From Selenomonadales bacterium 4137-cl (GTDB lineage Bacteria > Bacillota > Negativicutes > Sporomusales > UBA7701): a DNA stretch of 64,000 bases. The position numbers and the translations under genes are program-made. Shown here one piece after another: positions 1-8,567 of this stretch. The first letter of the stretch is position 1. Every line of letters starts with the position of its first letter. The notes under the pieces are model-generated. The model was not told the origin of the DNA, made no database searches, and saw only the letters and a list, made by a program, of their open reading frames with translations. Where the stretch lies: the NCBI GenBank assembly GCA_032334055.1, contig JAUOZS010000001.1, positions 496,001 through 560,000 of the forward strand. Reading direction: 5' to 3'.

Positions 1-129
1 CTCCGGGTGTTGCGCGGCGCACGGTTGGTAAAATTCCGGCGTGACGGCAAAGAAGCCTGGTACTCCCTGGATGATGACCATGTTGTGGACTTGATGCGCC
101 AGGGCCTGGAGCATATTACCCACACGTAA
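1..129 (+). CDS. ArsR/CadC-family metal-sensing repressor (C-terminal fragment)
   Basis: The window opens inside this gene; 42 residues and the TAA are visible. The fragment (LRVLRGARLVKFRRDGKE, then AWYSLDDDHV and QGLEHITHT) matches the recognition-helix end, wing and last helix of the two complete CadC-like repressors at 10495 and 14162, which share VKxRKEG, WYSLxDxHV and QGIEHI. Members of this family bind DNA as dimers and release it when Cd, Zn or Pb binds. It lies 125 bases upstream of a P1B metal ATPase on the same strand, repeating the repressor-ATPase order seen again at 10495-13615. The Cys-rich N-terminus is outside the window, so the sensed metal cannot be judged. Confidence 0.85.
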   Translation, partial: LRVLRGARLVKFRRDGKEAWYSLDDDHVVDLMRQGLEHITHT

Positions 130-254
130 TGGCAAAGGCTGGGATTGTTGACGTGGCGCTTCTTGGCGATTTTAAATGCCGGCCGGGTATTACGGTAGAA
201 ATTATACAAAATAGCAGGAACAGATACTATTTTGAGAAAAGGAGATGAAGCCTT

Positions 255-2696
255 ATGGGAGCAAAACAGGAAGTCTGTAACTGTGGCTGTTGCCAAAGTT
301 CCGCGTATGAGGTAGTCGCTTCGATAGCTGAGGCTGCCGCCGCTGTGGATAGCGCCAATTTGATGAATGGTACTTTCAGCATTGACGGGCTGGACTGCGC
401 CGACTGCGCGGCAAAACTGGAAAAAGGCATCAAGAAACTGCCGGGCGTGCGGGAGGCTCAGGTAAATTTTGCAGCAGCGAAGCTGAAGGTTGTGTATGAC
501 AAGACGCTGCTGGAGGTGCCCCAGATTACCAAAACAGTAAGCGGCTTTGGCTATAGCGCGGCGATGATTCAGGCTGCCCAGAACGCGCCCGGCTATCATA
601 CGTCGGTATTCCGGATCGAGGGGATGGACTGTGCCGACTGCGCCGCCAAACTGGAGAAAAAGATTACTGCTTTGGCGGGAGTGCGGTCGGCAACGGTGAA
701 CTTCGGCGCCGGCAAGCTGACGGTCGAGCATGCTCTGACTGATAGTGATATTGTCAAGGCCGTACAACAGGCTGGCTATCAAGCCGTCCGGGACGGCCAA
801 ACAGCCCGGCCCGGCGCTCAGCCGGCCGGCGCCTGGTGGCGTAAACCCAGAACGTTGGCGACCATTGTTTCTGGTGTGTTTTTGCTGGCGGCCATCGTGC
901 TGGATTCGGCCGGGGTGAGTGAGAATATCCTCATTCCGCTCTATTTAGCGGCTATGGTTGTCGGAGGATACCATGTAGCCAAAAGCGGGCTGTACGGTCT
1001 AAAAAGTCTAACGCTGGACACCAATTTCCTCATGACGATTGCAGCCGTCGGTGCCGTTGCTATTGGGGAATGGAGCGAGGGCGCGACCGTTGTGTTCCTG
1101 TTTTCGTTAGGCAATGCCCTGCAGTCCTATACGCTGGATAAAACGCGGGAATCGATCCGTGCCCTGATGGAACTGGCGCCGCGGGAAGCCCTGGTACAGC
1201 GGGACGGCAAGGAAGTTCGCCTGCCGGTGGAGCAAATCGTGGTAGGCGACATGATCATCGTCAAGCCGGGTGAGCGCATCGCCATGGACGGTAATGTGGT
1301 GAGCGGTGTTTCCACGGTCAACCAGGCGCCGATTACCGGTGAGTCCATGCCGGTGGAAAAACAGGCCGGTGACCTTGTTTATGCCGGGACGGTCAATGAA
1401 CAGGGGGCTCTGGAAATCGCTGTAACCAAACTGGCGGCCGATTCCACTCTGGCCAAAATTATGCATATGGTGGAAGAGGTGCAGGCGGAAAAGGCACCCA
1501 TGCAGCAATTTGTGGACGTTTTCGCCAAATATTACACACCTGCCGTTATTCTGGCGGCTCTAGGCTTGATGTTCATTCCTTCACTGGCTTTCAATCAGCC
1601 CTTTGATGTTTGGTTTTACCGGGCGTTAGTACTGCTGGTTATATCTTGTCCTTGCGCTCTGGTCATTTCGACGCCGGTATCCATCGTGTCGGCTATCGGC
1701 AATGCCTCCCGGCGCGGGGTGCTGATTAAAGGCGGGGCTCACCTGGAGCAGATGGGACGAATCCAAGCGGTGGCCTTTGACAAAACCGGAACGCTGACTG
1801 TCGGCAAACCGATGGTGACCGATGTGGTGCCGCTAAACGGCATAGTCAAACAAGAGTTGTTACTGTTGGCGGCCGCGGTGGAAAAATGGTCGGAACATCC
1901 CCTGGCGCAGGCCATTGTTGCCAAAGCTGCTAATGCGTCCTTAAAGCCTGTAAGCAAATTTAAGGCGTTAATCGGCCGGGGAGCGCAGGCCGACATAGAC
2001 GGCCAGACGGTGTATGTAGGCAACCGGCGCCTGTTTGAAGAAGTCGGGCATGCCTTGGCCGGGTATGAAGCGCAACTTACCCAACTGGAACAGCAGGGCA
2101 AGACGGTGATGTTGGTTGGTACCGAACAGCAAGTGATGGGTGCCATTGCCGTTGCCGACACGCTGCGGGAAAACAGCACTGAGGCGCTGACGGCGCTGCG
2201 GGCGGCCGGTGTGCGGACCATGGCTATGCTGACCGGCGACAACAAGCGGGTGGCGGCGGCTATTGCCGAAAAGCTGAATATTGACGCTTTCTACAGTGAA
2301 CTGCTGCCGGAAGACAAGGTATCGGCACTGAAACAGCTTGCCCGCGAATACGGCAGTGTGGCCATGGTGGGCGACGGCGTCAATGACGCGCCCGCTCTGG
2401 CGACAGCCAATGTGGGCATCGCCATGGGGGTGGCGGGGTCGGACACGGCGCTCGAAACGGCCGATATTGCCCTCATGTCGGATGATCTGAGCAAACTGGC
2501 CTATGTTATGAAGCTCAGCCGTAAGACGCTAGCAATTATCAAACAAAATGTCACCTTCTCCTTAGTAGTAAAATTGTTATTCGTTGTAGGTACTTTCTTC
2601 GGCTTCGTCAATCTGTGGCTGGCAGTATTAGCCGACACCGGGGCTTCGCTATTGGTCACTCTGAATGGTATGCGCCTGGCGCGGGAGATAAAATAA
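255..2696 (+). CDS. cadA: Cd/Zn-type P1B heavy-metal translocating ATPase with two HMA domains
   Basis: ATP-driven export of soft divalent metals across the cytoplasmic membrane. The 813-residue protein has a short Cys-rich start (VCNCGCC), then two HMA domains, each with GxDCADCAAKLE (near residues 45 and 123), about eight membrane segments, the actuator motif TGES, the transmembrane metal site CPC in SCPCALVIS, the phosphorylation motif DKTGT, the SEHPLA motif of P1B pumps, and the hinge GDGVNDAP. The last membrane segment has ADTGASLLVTLN, the Asp-containing pattern typical of the Zn/Cd/Pb subgroup rather than Cu pumps. The start is preceded by aaaaggagatgaagcctt. Upstream is an ArsR-type repressor, and a CC/Se-family gene follows a terminator. 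Cd versus Zn preference cannot be read from sequence. Confidence 0.93.
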   Translation: MGAKQEVCNCGCCQSSAYEVVASIAEAAAAVDSANLMNGTFSIDGLDCADCAAKLEKGIKKLPGVREAQVNFAAAKLKVVYDKTLLEVPQITKTVSGFGYSAAMIQAAQNAPGYHTSVFRIEGMDCADCAAKLEKKITALAGVRSATVNFGAGKLTVEHALTDSDIVKAVQQAGYQAVRDGQTARPGAQPAGAWWRKPRTLATIVSGVFLLAAIVLDSAGVSENILIPLYLAAMVVGGYHVAKSGLYGLKSLTLDTNFLMTIAAVGAVAIGEWSEGATVVFLFSLGNALQSYTLDKTRESIRALMELAPREALVQRDGKEVRLPVEQIVVGDMIIVKPGERIAMDGNVVSGVSTVNQAPITGESMPVEKQAGDLVYAGTVNEQGALEIAVTKLAADSTLAKIMHMVEEVQAEKAPMQQFVDVFAKYYTPAVILAALGLMFIPSLAFNQPFDVWFYRALVLLVISCPCALVISTPVSIVSAIGNASRRGVLIKGGAHLEQMGRIQAVAFDKTGTLTVGKPMVTDVVPLNGIVKQELLLLAAAVEKWSEHPLAQAIVAKAANASLKPVSKFKALIGRGAQADIDGQTVYVGNRRLFEEVGHALAGYEAQLTQLEQQGKTVMLVGTEQQVMGAIAVADTLRENSTEALTALRAAGVRTMAMLTGDNKRVAAAIAEKLNIDAFYSELLPEDKVSALKQLAREYGSVAMVGDGVNDAPALATANVGIAMGVAGSDTALETADIALMSDDLSKLAYVMKLSRKTLAIIKQNVTFSLVVKLLFVVGTFFGFVNLWLAVLADTGASLLVTLNGMRLAREIK

Positions 2697-2699
2697 CTG

Positions 2700-2734
2700 A
2701 ACAGGGGTAGACGGGTTGTCTACCCCTGTTTTAA
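2700..2734 (+). terminator. intrinsic-terminator-like hairpin after the first metal ATPase
   Basis: Perfect 13-base arms (aacaggggtagac and gtctacccctgtt) around a 5-base loop, followed by a short T-run (ttttaaaag). It lies between the ATPase stop and the ribosome-binding site of the next gene, so it may only partly separate the two. It also argues against starting the next CDS at 2716, inside the hairpin. Confidence 0.75.
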
Positions 2735-2775
2735 AAGTAACAACAGTAACTACGATTTGCAAGGGGGAATGGAGA

Positions 2776-3084
2776 ATGCAGTTTGAGATTACGCCGGCAG
2801 CGCGGGAATATATTCGTAACAAGGGCGGTGTGATAACCGTTAAGCTGGAAAAAAGGCAGACCGGCTGCGGCTGCTGCGGGGCCACGGAGGTGGAGAGCCC
2901 GTCCGTACGGTTGGGAGCGCCGCAGGCGGAAATCGATCATTATCAGAAAGTGACTTCAAGCGATGCTGCTATATATGTTCACTCTTCGCTGCAAAACACG
3001 TCAGAGCTGACATCGCCGAAGATAGACGTGGAGAGGACGCTTTTTGGCCGCAAGCTTGTCCTGTATGGCCTGACCCAGGAATAA
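2776..3084 (+). CDS. CC/Se-motif family small protein, Cys form (paralog 1)
   Basis: Small protein of 102 residues without signal peptide or membrane segment, so probably cytoplasmic. It opens with MQFEITPAAREYIRN, has the Cys cluster TGCGCCG near residue 32 followed by SPSVRLG, and ends in VERTLFGRKLVLYG. The same order (xIxPAAREYI, Cys/Sec cluster, PSVRLG, VExxxFxKxLVxxG) is found at 8568, 13716 and 24759. I recognise it as the CC/Se-motif (seleno)protein family, whose biochemical role I do not know. Start chosen at 2776 because aagggggaatgg precedes it and the longer frame would begin in a hairpin. It follows the metal ATPase directly, suggesting a role in metal or metalloid handling (inference). 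Confidence 0.8.
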   Translation: MQFEITPAAREYIRNKGGVITVKLEKRQTGCGCCGATEVESPSVRLGAPQAEIDHYQKVTSSDAAIYVHSSLQNTSELTSPKIDVERTLFGRKLVLYGLTQE

Positions 3085-3282
3085 GGTTAGCTGAGATTAG
3101 ATTGCGCCAAAGTTGAAACTGGGTGAAAATATCAACGTTAGGTGTTCCAAGAATTATAATTGATTCTGCTTATATTGATGGAATACTTTCTATATAATCA
3201 GCAATAGAATATCAAAGAGTTTCTTTTCTCCTTGCGGAGAGAAAAATATCCGAAGAAAAATTGAGTTGCGGAGGGTGATGAC

Positions 3283-3768
3283 ATGTTCCGGTTCATCAGG
3301 TATAGTGTGTTGGGGCTTGTGTTGGCGTTATCGTTGACAATCACCGGGGTATCTTATGCTGATGATGGTACGTGGAGCTTGACTGACAATGGCTACAAAA
3401 TTTGGAACCCTTGTCCCCAGCCCAATGAGACTGTAACCTGGTCTAGTGGCGCTGATGAAGAAAAATATGCCACCGGTAAAGGAGTAATCCAGTGGTTCGA
3501 AGACGGAAAGCCGGTAATGGGCTACGAAGGGGATGTGGTAAAAGGTAAGGCGAATGGTAAAGGGATTGCGACCTGGCCTGACGGAGACCGTTACGAAGGT
3601 GACTTTGTAGACGGCAATATGACCGGCAAAGGGGTTGCCACCTGTGTCAGCGGCGACCGTTACGAAGGTAACTTTATTAATGGCAAAATGAATGGTTATG
3701 GTACTTACTATCATTCCGATGGTACAATCCAGCAAGGCCAGTGGGAGAATGATGAATTTGTTGGATAA
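3283..3768 (+). CDS. secreted MORN-repeat protein
   Basis: 161 residues beginning with an N-terminal signal sequence (a short basic stretch, a hydrophobic segment, and a likely cleavage after SYA near residue 26), so it should be exported. From residue 80 on it is built from MORN repeats: YEGDVVKGKANGKG, YEGDFVDGNMTGKG and YEGNFINGKMNGYG, each about 23 residues. MORN proteins often contact membranes or act as scaffolds; nothing here fixes a specific task. The start has a clear gcggagggtgatgac ribosome-binding site. The 198 bases upstream hold an AT-rich stretch and a small hairpin (ttttctccttgcggagagaaaa near 3226-3247), with no other gene seen. Confidence 0.82.
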   Translation: MFRFIRYSVLGLVLALSLTITGVSYADDGTWSLTDNGYKIWNPCPQPNETVTWSSGADEEKYATGKGVIQWFEDGKPVMGYEGDVVKGKANGKGIATWPDGDRYEGDFVDGNMTGKGVATCVSGDRYEGNFINGKMNGYGTYYHSDGTIQQGQWENDEFVG

Positions 3769-3943
3769 AACAGTTAAAGTATCCGATTAGCTATTGGGAA
3801 AGAAATCCTAAGTTTAAAGGACTCGTCAATTTGAGGACGCGACGTTTTGGTAGTATTACGGTAGGTTTAGGGAGTAAGTGTAATGAATGGAGAACTCGTG
3901 CGCCGATTCGGCGCCGCTTTTTTGGGGGAGAGGAGGACAAACT

Positions 3944-4417
3944 GTGCCGGTAATGGTATTAGCTATTGTCGTTGCCGTTGTCGATCAAGGAATAAAAAAC
4001 TATGTTCAGGCGCATATGACGCTGGGCATGTCCATACCGGTCATCAACGGAGTGTTTCATATCACGTATATACTGAACCCAGGAGCTGCTTTCGGCCTGC
4101 TTGAATATCAGACCAAATTATTTGTGGCTGTAGCTGTCATCATGCTTGCCGCACTGGTGTATTTTTACTGCCATATAGCGGCGGGGCACTGGCTTCTTCG
4201 TTTTGGCGCCGGCCTGTTGGCTGGCGGCGCGACCGGCAATGTCATTGACAGGGTGACAACAGGCTATGTGGTGGACTTCCTTGATTTTCGTATCTGGCCG
4301 GTTTTTAACTCGGCGGATATTGCCATTGTGACCGGAGTGGGCTGCCTTGTTTACATCATGCTATTCTTGCCCGAAATGCTGCCTGAGAGCCCGGGAAGGC
4401 CGGAGAAAGAAGGTTAA
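3944..4417 (+). CDS. lspA: lipoprotein signal peptidase (signal peptidase II)
   Basis: Membrane aspartyl protease that removes signal peptides from prolipoproteins. Four hydrophobic segments are visible, with the family motifs LNPGAAFG, GATGNVIDRVTTGYVVDF and FNSADIAI; the Asp in IDR and the Asp in NSAD are the expected catalytic pair. I place the start at GTG 3944: aggagg at 3931-3936 is 7 bases upstream, and this gives 157 residues, the normal family length, whereas the open frame extends back to 3887 with unrelated sequence. The gene is followed 2 bases later by mltG, so the two are probably cotranscribed. Confidence 0.93.
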   Translation: MPVMVLAIVVAVVDQGIKNYVQAHMTLGMSIPVINGVFHITYILNPGAAFGLLEYQTKLFVAVAVIMLAALVYFYCHIAAGHWLLRFGAGLLAGGATGNVIDRVTTGYVVDFLDFRIWPVFNSADIAIVTGVGCLVYIMLFLPEMLPESPGRPEKEG

Positions 4418-4419
4418 CC

Positions 4420-5454
4420 ATGAGCATTGTACCGCAGAAAAAAGCGCTGTTACAAATAGCTATGCTATTGTTGGTTCTCATGGCGATTACCGGCTTTGAG
4501 TATTGGCGGGATTACCGTGTGCCGGTCAGCGCTGGTGAAGGCAAGACTCTAACGGTTACGGTGAAGCCGGAAATGACAGTGAAAGATATCGGTGATGAGT
4601 TGTTCCAAAACGGGATCATTCACAATGCTACGCTTTTTCGCATTATCGCCAAAGTCCAGGGGGTGGAAAAATCGCTCCAGGCCGGTGATTATGCCCTAAG
4701 TCCCAACATGAGCATCACAGGAATAATCGACAAGATGGTTAAGGGAGATATCGTTTATCGTCTGTTTACCATTCCGGAAGGTTACAATGTGGAGCAAATC
4801 GCTAAGCTGCTTGCTGAACAAGGATTGGGCGACGGCGCCAAGTTTAAGGAACTGGCCCGAAAGTACACGCCTTTCCCATATATGGAGCAACAGCCGGAGA
4901 TCATCTATTCATCCGAAGGATATATCTTTCCGGACACGTACCGGATAACCGGAGGCATGACGGAAGCAGCGCTCCTGGAAATGATGGTTGCCAACTTTGA
5001 TAAAAAAATTACGCCGGAAATGAGGGAGCGGGCCAAAACGCTGGGGCTGTCCCTGCATCAGGTGATGACGCTGGCATCGCTGGTGGAAAAGGAAGCAAAG
5101 CTGGCTAAAGAGCGGCCTGTCATTGCGGGGGTATTTTTCAACCGGCTGAAACAAGGTATGCCGCTCCAGTCTTGTCCGACCGTGCAGTATATTTTAGGCT
5201 ATCCGAAGACTGAGCTTACTATCGCGGACACCCAAATTGCGTCGCCCTATAACACGTACCAGAACCCCGGACTACCGCCAGGCCCGATAGCCAGTCCCGG
5301 CATGGCCGCTCTCCGGGCGGTGCTGTATCCGGCAGATACGCCTTATCTTTATTTTGTGGCCGCCAAGGACGGCTCCCACCGCTTCAGCAGAACATATGAA
5401 GAGCATTTGGCTGCTGTCGATGAGATAGCTGGTCAGGTGAATGGAAAACTTTGA
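4420..5454 (+). CDS. mltG: endolytic murein transglycosylase MltG
   Basis: 344 residues: one N-terminal membrane anchor (ALLQIAMLLLVLMAITGF), a LysM-like region (about 40-115), then the YceG catalytic domain. The catalytic Glu sits in LASLVEKEA, followed by the typical FFNRLKQGMPLQSCPTVQY and SPYNTYQNPGLPPGPIASPG segments. The enzyme cuts nascent glycan strands at the membrane and sets their length. Length and motif order fit the family fully. It directly follows lspA; the next gene is also a cell-wall enzyme but has its own riboswitch-bearing leader. Confidence 0.95.
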   Translation: MSIVPQKKALLQIAMLLLVLMAITGFEYWRDYRVPVSAGEGKTLTVTVKPEMTVKDIGDELFQNGIIHNATLFRIIAKVQGVEKSLQAGDYALSPNMSITGIIDKMVKGDIVYRLFTIPEGYNVEQIAKLLAEQGLGDGAKFKELARKYTPFPYMEQQPEIIYSSEGYIFPDTYRITGGMTEAALLEMMVANFDKKITPEMRERAKTLGLSLHQVMTLASLVEKEAKLAKERPVIAGVFFNRLKQGMPLQSCPTVQYILGYPKTELTIADTQIASPYNTYQNPGLPPGPIASPGMAALRAVLYPADTPYLYFVAAKDGSHRFSRTYEEHLAAVDEIAGQVNGKL

Positions 5455-5549
5455 TTATTCTCCCATCAGGGTAGGCGGTTAATTTGCATAGTTTGGTAGG
5501 TTGCCGCTATAAAACAGGCAGGAGGTTTTAACCAAAAAATAAAAAATAT

Positions 5550-5662
5550 GAGCGCCGAATCCTGTAGGAGACAGGTACGGAGGACCCAAATTTGGGGGTG
5601 AAGCGACATTGTACGCGGGGCTGCAGCCTTGGCCCTAACCCGTCAGCTAACTTCGGAGGCGC
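5550..5662 (+). promoter_or_regulatory. c-di-AMP riboswitch (ydaO/yuaA type) controlling a cell-wall hydrolase
   Basis: The leader carries the conserved ydaO blocks in order: gcgccgaatcctg, ggagac, acggaggaccca, tttgggggtgaag, gcagcc, ggccctaacccgtcagc, and the closing cttcggaggcg. The first and last blocks can pair as P1 (cgccgaa with ttcgg-a-ggcg). This class senses cyclic di-AMP and usually lowers expression of wall hydrolases and K+ transporters when the ligand is abundant. The ribosome-binding site (aaaggcgg, 5666-5673) lies only a few bases after the aptamer, and no separate terminator hairpin is seen between them, so control may act on ribosome access (inference). Confidence 0.93.
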
Positions 5663-5679
5663 GGAAAAGGCGGATTGCG

Positions 5680-6357
5680 TTGAAAAAATCAAAGTGTTTC
5701 AAATGGACTGTAATCGGACTATTAGGTGTGTCCCTTATTTGGGGGAGTCCGGCAGGGGCCTCCGCGGCTAGCCAGTTAGGAGACAGTGGTGACGAAGTTA
5801 TAATTATCCAAGAACGGCTATTAAATCTGGGGTATAATGCAGGGATACAGGATGGGTTGTTCGGCTATCAGACCCAAGCTGCGGTTGAAGCTTTTCAGGC
5901 GGATTACGGATTGGCTGTGGACGGGATTGTGGGCGAGGATACCTGGCGGGTGCTCCGGACTACTGTTCCCCAAGTGAGCCGGGGCACAGCGGCCACTGCC
6001 CGGATTGTGCTTACTGCCCAGCGCTATCTGGGAGTCCCTTATGTATGGGGTGGTGCAAGTCCTGGAGGGTTTGACTGTTCGGGATTTACTCAGTACGTGT
6101 TTGCATTAAACGGAGTAAGTCTGCCGCGTACAGCAGATATGCAGTTTGGCGTCGGGATTCCGGTGCGTTATGACCAGCTACAGCCTGGCGACTTGGTGTA
6201 TTTTTCCACCTATGAGCCCGGTCCGTCCCACAATGGGATTTATATCGGAGGCGGAAGATTTATCAGTGCAACTTCCAGCCGTGGCGTGGTCATAGACCGT
6301 TTGGATAGTGCTTACTGGGATGCACGGTATGTGGGCGCCCGGCGCGTTATCAGGTAG
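5680..6357 (+). CDS. NlpC/P60 cell-wall hydrolase with N-terminal peptidoglycan-binding domain
   Basis: Secreted gamma-D-glutamyl-type endopeptidase. After a signal peptide (basic KKSKCFK, hydrophobic VIGLLGVSLIWG, likely cleavage near ASA) come a PG_binding_1 repeat (QLGDSGDEVIIIQERL to GIVGEDTWRVL, about 30-90) and an NlpC/P60 domain. The catalytic Cys is in GGFDCSGFTQYVF, and the His is in GPSHNGIYIGGGRFI. I chose TTG 5680 as start: aaaggcgg lies 6 bases upstream, and the longer frame from 5629 would begin inside the c-di-AMP riboswitch. The riboswitch implies expression is tuned to turgor and wall stress. Confidence 0.92.
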   Translation: MKKSKCFKWTVIGLLGVSLIWGSPAGASAASQLGDSGDEVIIIQERLLNLGYNAGIQDGLFGYQTQAAVEAFQADYGLAVDGIVGEDTWRVLRTTVPQVSRGTAATARIVLTAQRYLGVPYVWGGASPGGFDCSGFTQYVFALNGVSLPRTADMQFGVGIPVRYDQLQPGDLVYFSTYEPGPSHNGIYIGGGRFISATSSRGVVIDRLDSAYWDARYVGARRVIR

Positions 6358-6370
6358 CTGACAATATCGA

Positions 6371-6414
6371 TAAATAGCGGCAAAAACTTAATTTTTTGCC
6401 GCTATTTATTTTAT
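6371..6414 (+). terminator. strong intrinsic terminator after the NlpC/P60 gene
   Basis: Arms aaatagcggcaaaaa and ttttttgccgctattt form a long stem with a short loop, and the sequence continues in tattttat. It ends the riboswitch-controlled transcript. Confidence 0.9.
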
Positions 6415-6517
6415 ACCACATTTGCTCTTCATACAATTTACACAATGTTTTGTTATGATATAGATATTCGAAAAAAAAAACATAGGACAGATGTTACAAG
6501 AGGAGGTAGGGGGCTGC

Positions 6518-6745
6518 TTGACTGGAATTCGTAACAGCGAAAATATGGAGCGCTTGATACTGGAAGCGTATAATAAAGCCAACTCAACAGATTTTTTTGC
6601 CATTACCACCGTACTGGAGCGAATAGTGAACCGGCGGTACGCATATAGCGATCCTCGGGCGGCCATTACAACAGGGCAGGTGCGGCAGGTTTTGGAACGT
6701 AGGGGAATGACGTATACCCTGGGCAGGATTACCCAAGAGACGTGA
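6518..6745 (+). CDS. small hypothetical protein
   Basis: About 75 residues, mostly helical and charged (NSENMERLILEAYNKANS, FFAITTVLERIVNRRYAY, GQVRQVLERRG), without membrane segment or Cys. I do not recognise the family. The ATG at 6491 would place aggaggtagggg inside the coding region, so the TTG at 6518, just after that ribosome-binding site, is the likelier start. It stands alone, ending close to the convergent ccdA-like gene. Confidence 0.6.
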   Translation: MTGIRNSENMERLILEAYNKANSTDFFAITTVLERIVNRRYAYSDPRAAITTGQVRQVLERRGMTYTLGRITQET

Positions 6746-6779
6746 TAATGTCAGTTGTATGCTGTAGGGGGATGAAATC

Positions 6780-7448
6780 CTATCCGAGTAAATCGAAAAA
6801 GATTAATAGACCCGTGAGTGCCAGAATGATGCCGGCGACGCGCGGCAAAAGATACAGCCGGCTGGAGAATGGACGTATTCTGATCAGGTATCGCTGCAGC
6901 GTAACCGTCAGCAGCGCAAACGGGATACAAAAGCCCAAGGCATAAATGAAAAAGACGGCGATTCCTTTTAACAGCGACGATGATGTGCCGGCATAAACAA
7001 GCACAGGAGCAAGCAGGGGGCCATTGCACGGGCTCCAGGCGGCGGTGGAAGCTATACCCAAGAGAAAAATTCCTATAGGACCAGTACCGGTAGGGAAACG
7101 AGGCCGAAACCCATGACGCAGCCGGCTTAAAGGAAATAGAGCACTAATACCCATTAGTATCATGAATACTGCCCCGGTTTTACGGATGAGGTGCTGATAA
7201 TCATGCAGAATTTGACCAAGGAAGGATGCGCCGGCGCCGACAACGAGAAAAACGATGATGAACCCGCTTAAAAAGATGCAAGTATTAAGCCACAACCGCC
7301 TTATCCCTGGATAGCTTACGGCTGAACTTGTGCCGCTCGTTGCAAGAAACGCCGTGTACGTTGGTAAAGCAGCCAATACACACGGTGACAGAAATGATAT
7401 TACTCCGGCGGTAAAAGCCGTCAACAATGCAAAATGTCCAAACTCCAT
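6780..7448 (-). CDS. ccdA: CcdA-like cytochrome c biogenesis / thiol-reductant membrane transporter
   Basis: 222 residues with six hydrophobic segments, the size and layout of CcdA, the transmembrane part of the DsbD family. These proteins pass reducing equivalents from cytoplasmic thioredoxin to the outside. The two expected Cys are present: SPCVLAALP in segment 1 and WSPCNGPLLAPV in segment 4. The start on the minus strand has gaaggaggcaaa just upstream. It stands alone, with no thioredoxin-like partner beside it; its placement in a metal island suggests a role in keeping exported or surface thiols reduced (inference). Confidence 0.87.
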   Translation of the reverse strand: MEFGHFALLTAFTAGVISFLSPCVLAALPTYTAFLATSGTSSAVSYPGIRRLWLNTCIFLSGFIIVFLVVGAGASFLGQILHDYQHLIRKTGAVFMILMGISALFPLSRLRHGFRPRFPTGTGPIGIFLLGIASTAAWSPCNGPLLAPVLVYAGTSSSLLKGIAVFFIYALGFCIPFALLTVTLQRYLIRIRPFSSRLYLLPRVAGIILALTGLLIFFDLLG

Positions 7449-7655
7449 TTTGCCTCCTTCGTAGTTTTGAGTATTTAAAACTCCATAATACTACGCTGGC
7501 GAATGAATGTCTTATGTATTCCTTTATTTGGGAGATACAACAACAGGCAACTGGTATATCCATAATGGGCGTACCGATTGCCTCTGTCGTTTGCTATAAG
7601 TTAAAAAGCCGGCAATAAAAGCAAAGTATTAATCAATACTACATTAGGAGTAGCG

Positions 7656-8513
7656 ATGATAAATACCGACAAGAAAATTATGGTCAGCGCTCGGGTCAAC
7701 GCCGAGGCCGTCAGCTTCCTGAAAAACATGGAAGTGCCCCTGTCGGATGTCATTGAGGCAGGCATCATGTGTTTTTTGTTGTTGGACGATTTTGACAAGG
7801 TCAAGTTCCTAATCCAAAATAACGAAGAAGTAGCCCTGAAGAAGGTTGTGCAAAGCAGCCGGGGAGCCAACACGAAAATTTGGCCGGAGATGGTGAAGGA
7901 GCTGCTGGGACTGAAGAGTGTCACAGAGGTAAAACCGGCCGTGCGAGAGTTGATATCGGTGGCCAAGAACCTCGAAGATCGTGGCGAAGAAGTGTTTTTC
8001 AAAAAACGTATCGCCGGCCTGGACGCGACAGCCCTGCTGCAGGAGGCCAACCTGCTGATGCTGAGGAGCGATTTCGCCGGCGCCCTGATGATTTACGAAA
8101 GCGCTCTGCGGCTGTTTGAAGTGGAACCTGATTGGCCGGAAGCCGCCAAGACCCAGGTAATGGTCGGCAAGTGCCACCAGTATCTAAAATATTATTCTTG
8201 CTCCTTGCACGCCTATGAAGAGGCGCGGCGGGTCTTTAAGCAATTGGATATGTGGTACGAATTGGCCGGAGTATTGTTTGACCGGGGGACTTGCTACCAG
8301 ATGACCGGAAGGTATGAAGAGGCGTATGACGCCTTCAACGAATCGCGTCTGCTTTTTGAAGGGCTAGGAAACTCGGAAGCGGTATTTAGAGCCTTTTCCC
8401 ATATGGAAGCCTGTCTGAGTTGCGTGGGGGATAAGAAACGGATGCTGGAACTGTATGATCTGCTTTTTGATAGAATTGAGAACTTGAGAAAACAGCTATT
8501 ACCCATATATTAA
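7656..8513 (+). CDS. TPR-repeat protein with small N-terminal RHH-like segment
   Basis: 285 residues, soluble. The C-terminal half has tetratricopeptide-like helical pairs: LLMLRSDFAGALMIYESALRL, GKCHQYLKYYSCSLHAYEEA and GTCYQMTGRYEEAYDAFNES, spaced about 40 residues. The first 40 residues (IMVSARVNAEAVSFLKN, then PLSDVIEAG) look like a ribbon-helix-helix unit, but this is only by eye. TPR proteins act as docking platforms. It is followed 54 bases later by a CC/Se-family gene on the same strand, so the two may form an operon. The pairing could mean regulation or assembly around that small protein (inference). Confidence 0.72.
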   Translation: MINTDKKIMVSARVNAEAVSFLKNMEVPLSDVIEAGIMCFLLLDDFDKVKFLIQNNEEVALKKVVQSSRGANTKIWPEMVKELLGLKSVTEVKPAVRELISVAKNLEDRGEEVFFKKRIAGLDATALLQEANLLMLRSDFAGALMIYESALRLFEVEPDWPEAAKTQVMVGKCHQYLKYYSCSLHAYEEARRVFKQLDMWYELAGVLFDRGTCYQMTGRYEEAYDAFNESRLLFEGLGNSEAVFRAFSHMEACLSCVGDKKRMLELYDLLFDRIENLRKQLLPIY

Positions 8514-8567
8514 GTCGCTTTGATGGGTCACTTAATAAGCTGAACAAATGCCAAGGAGGATAAAGGG

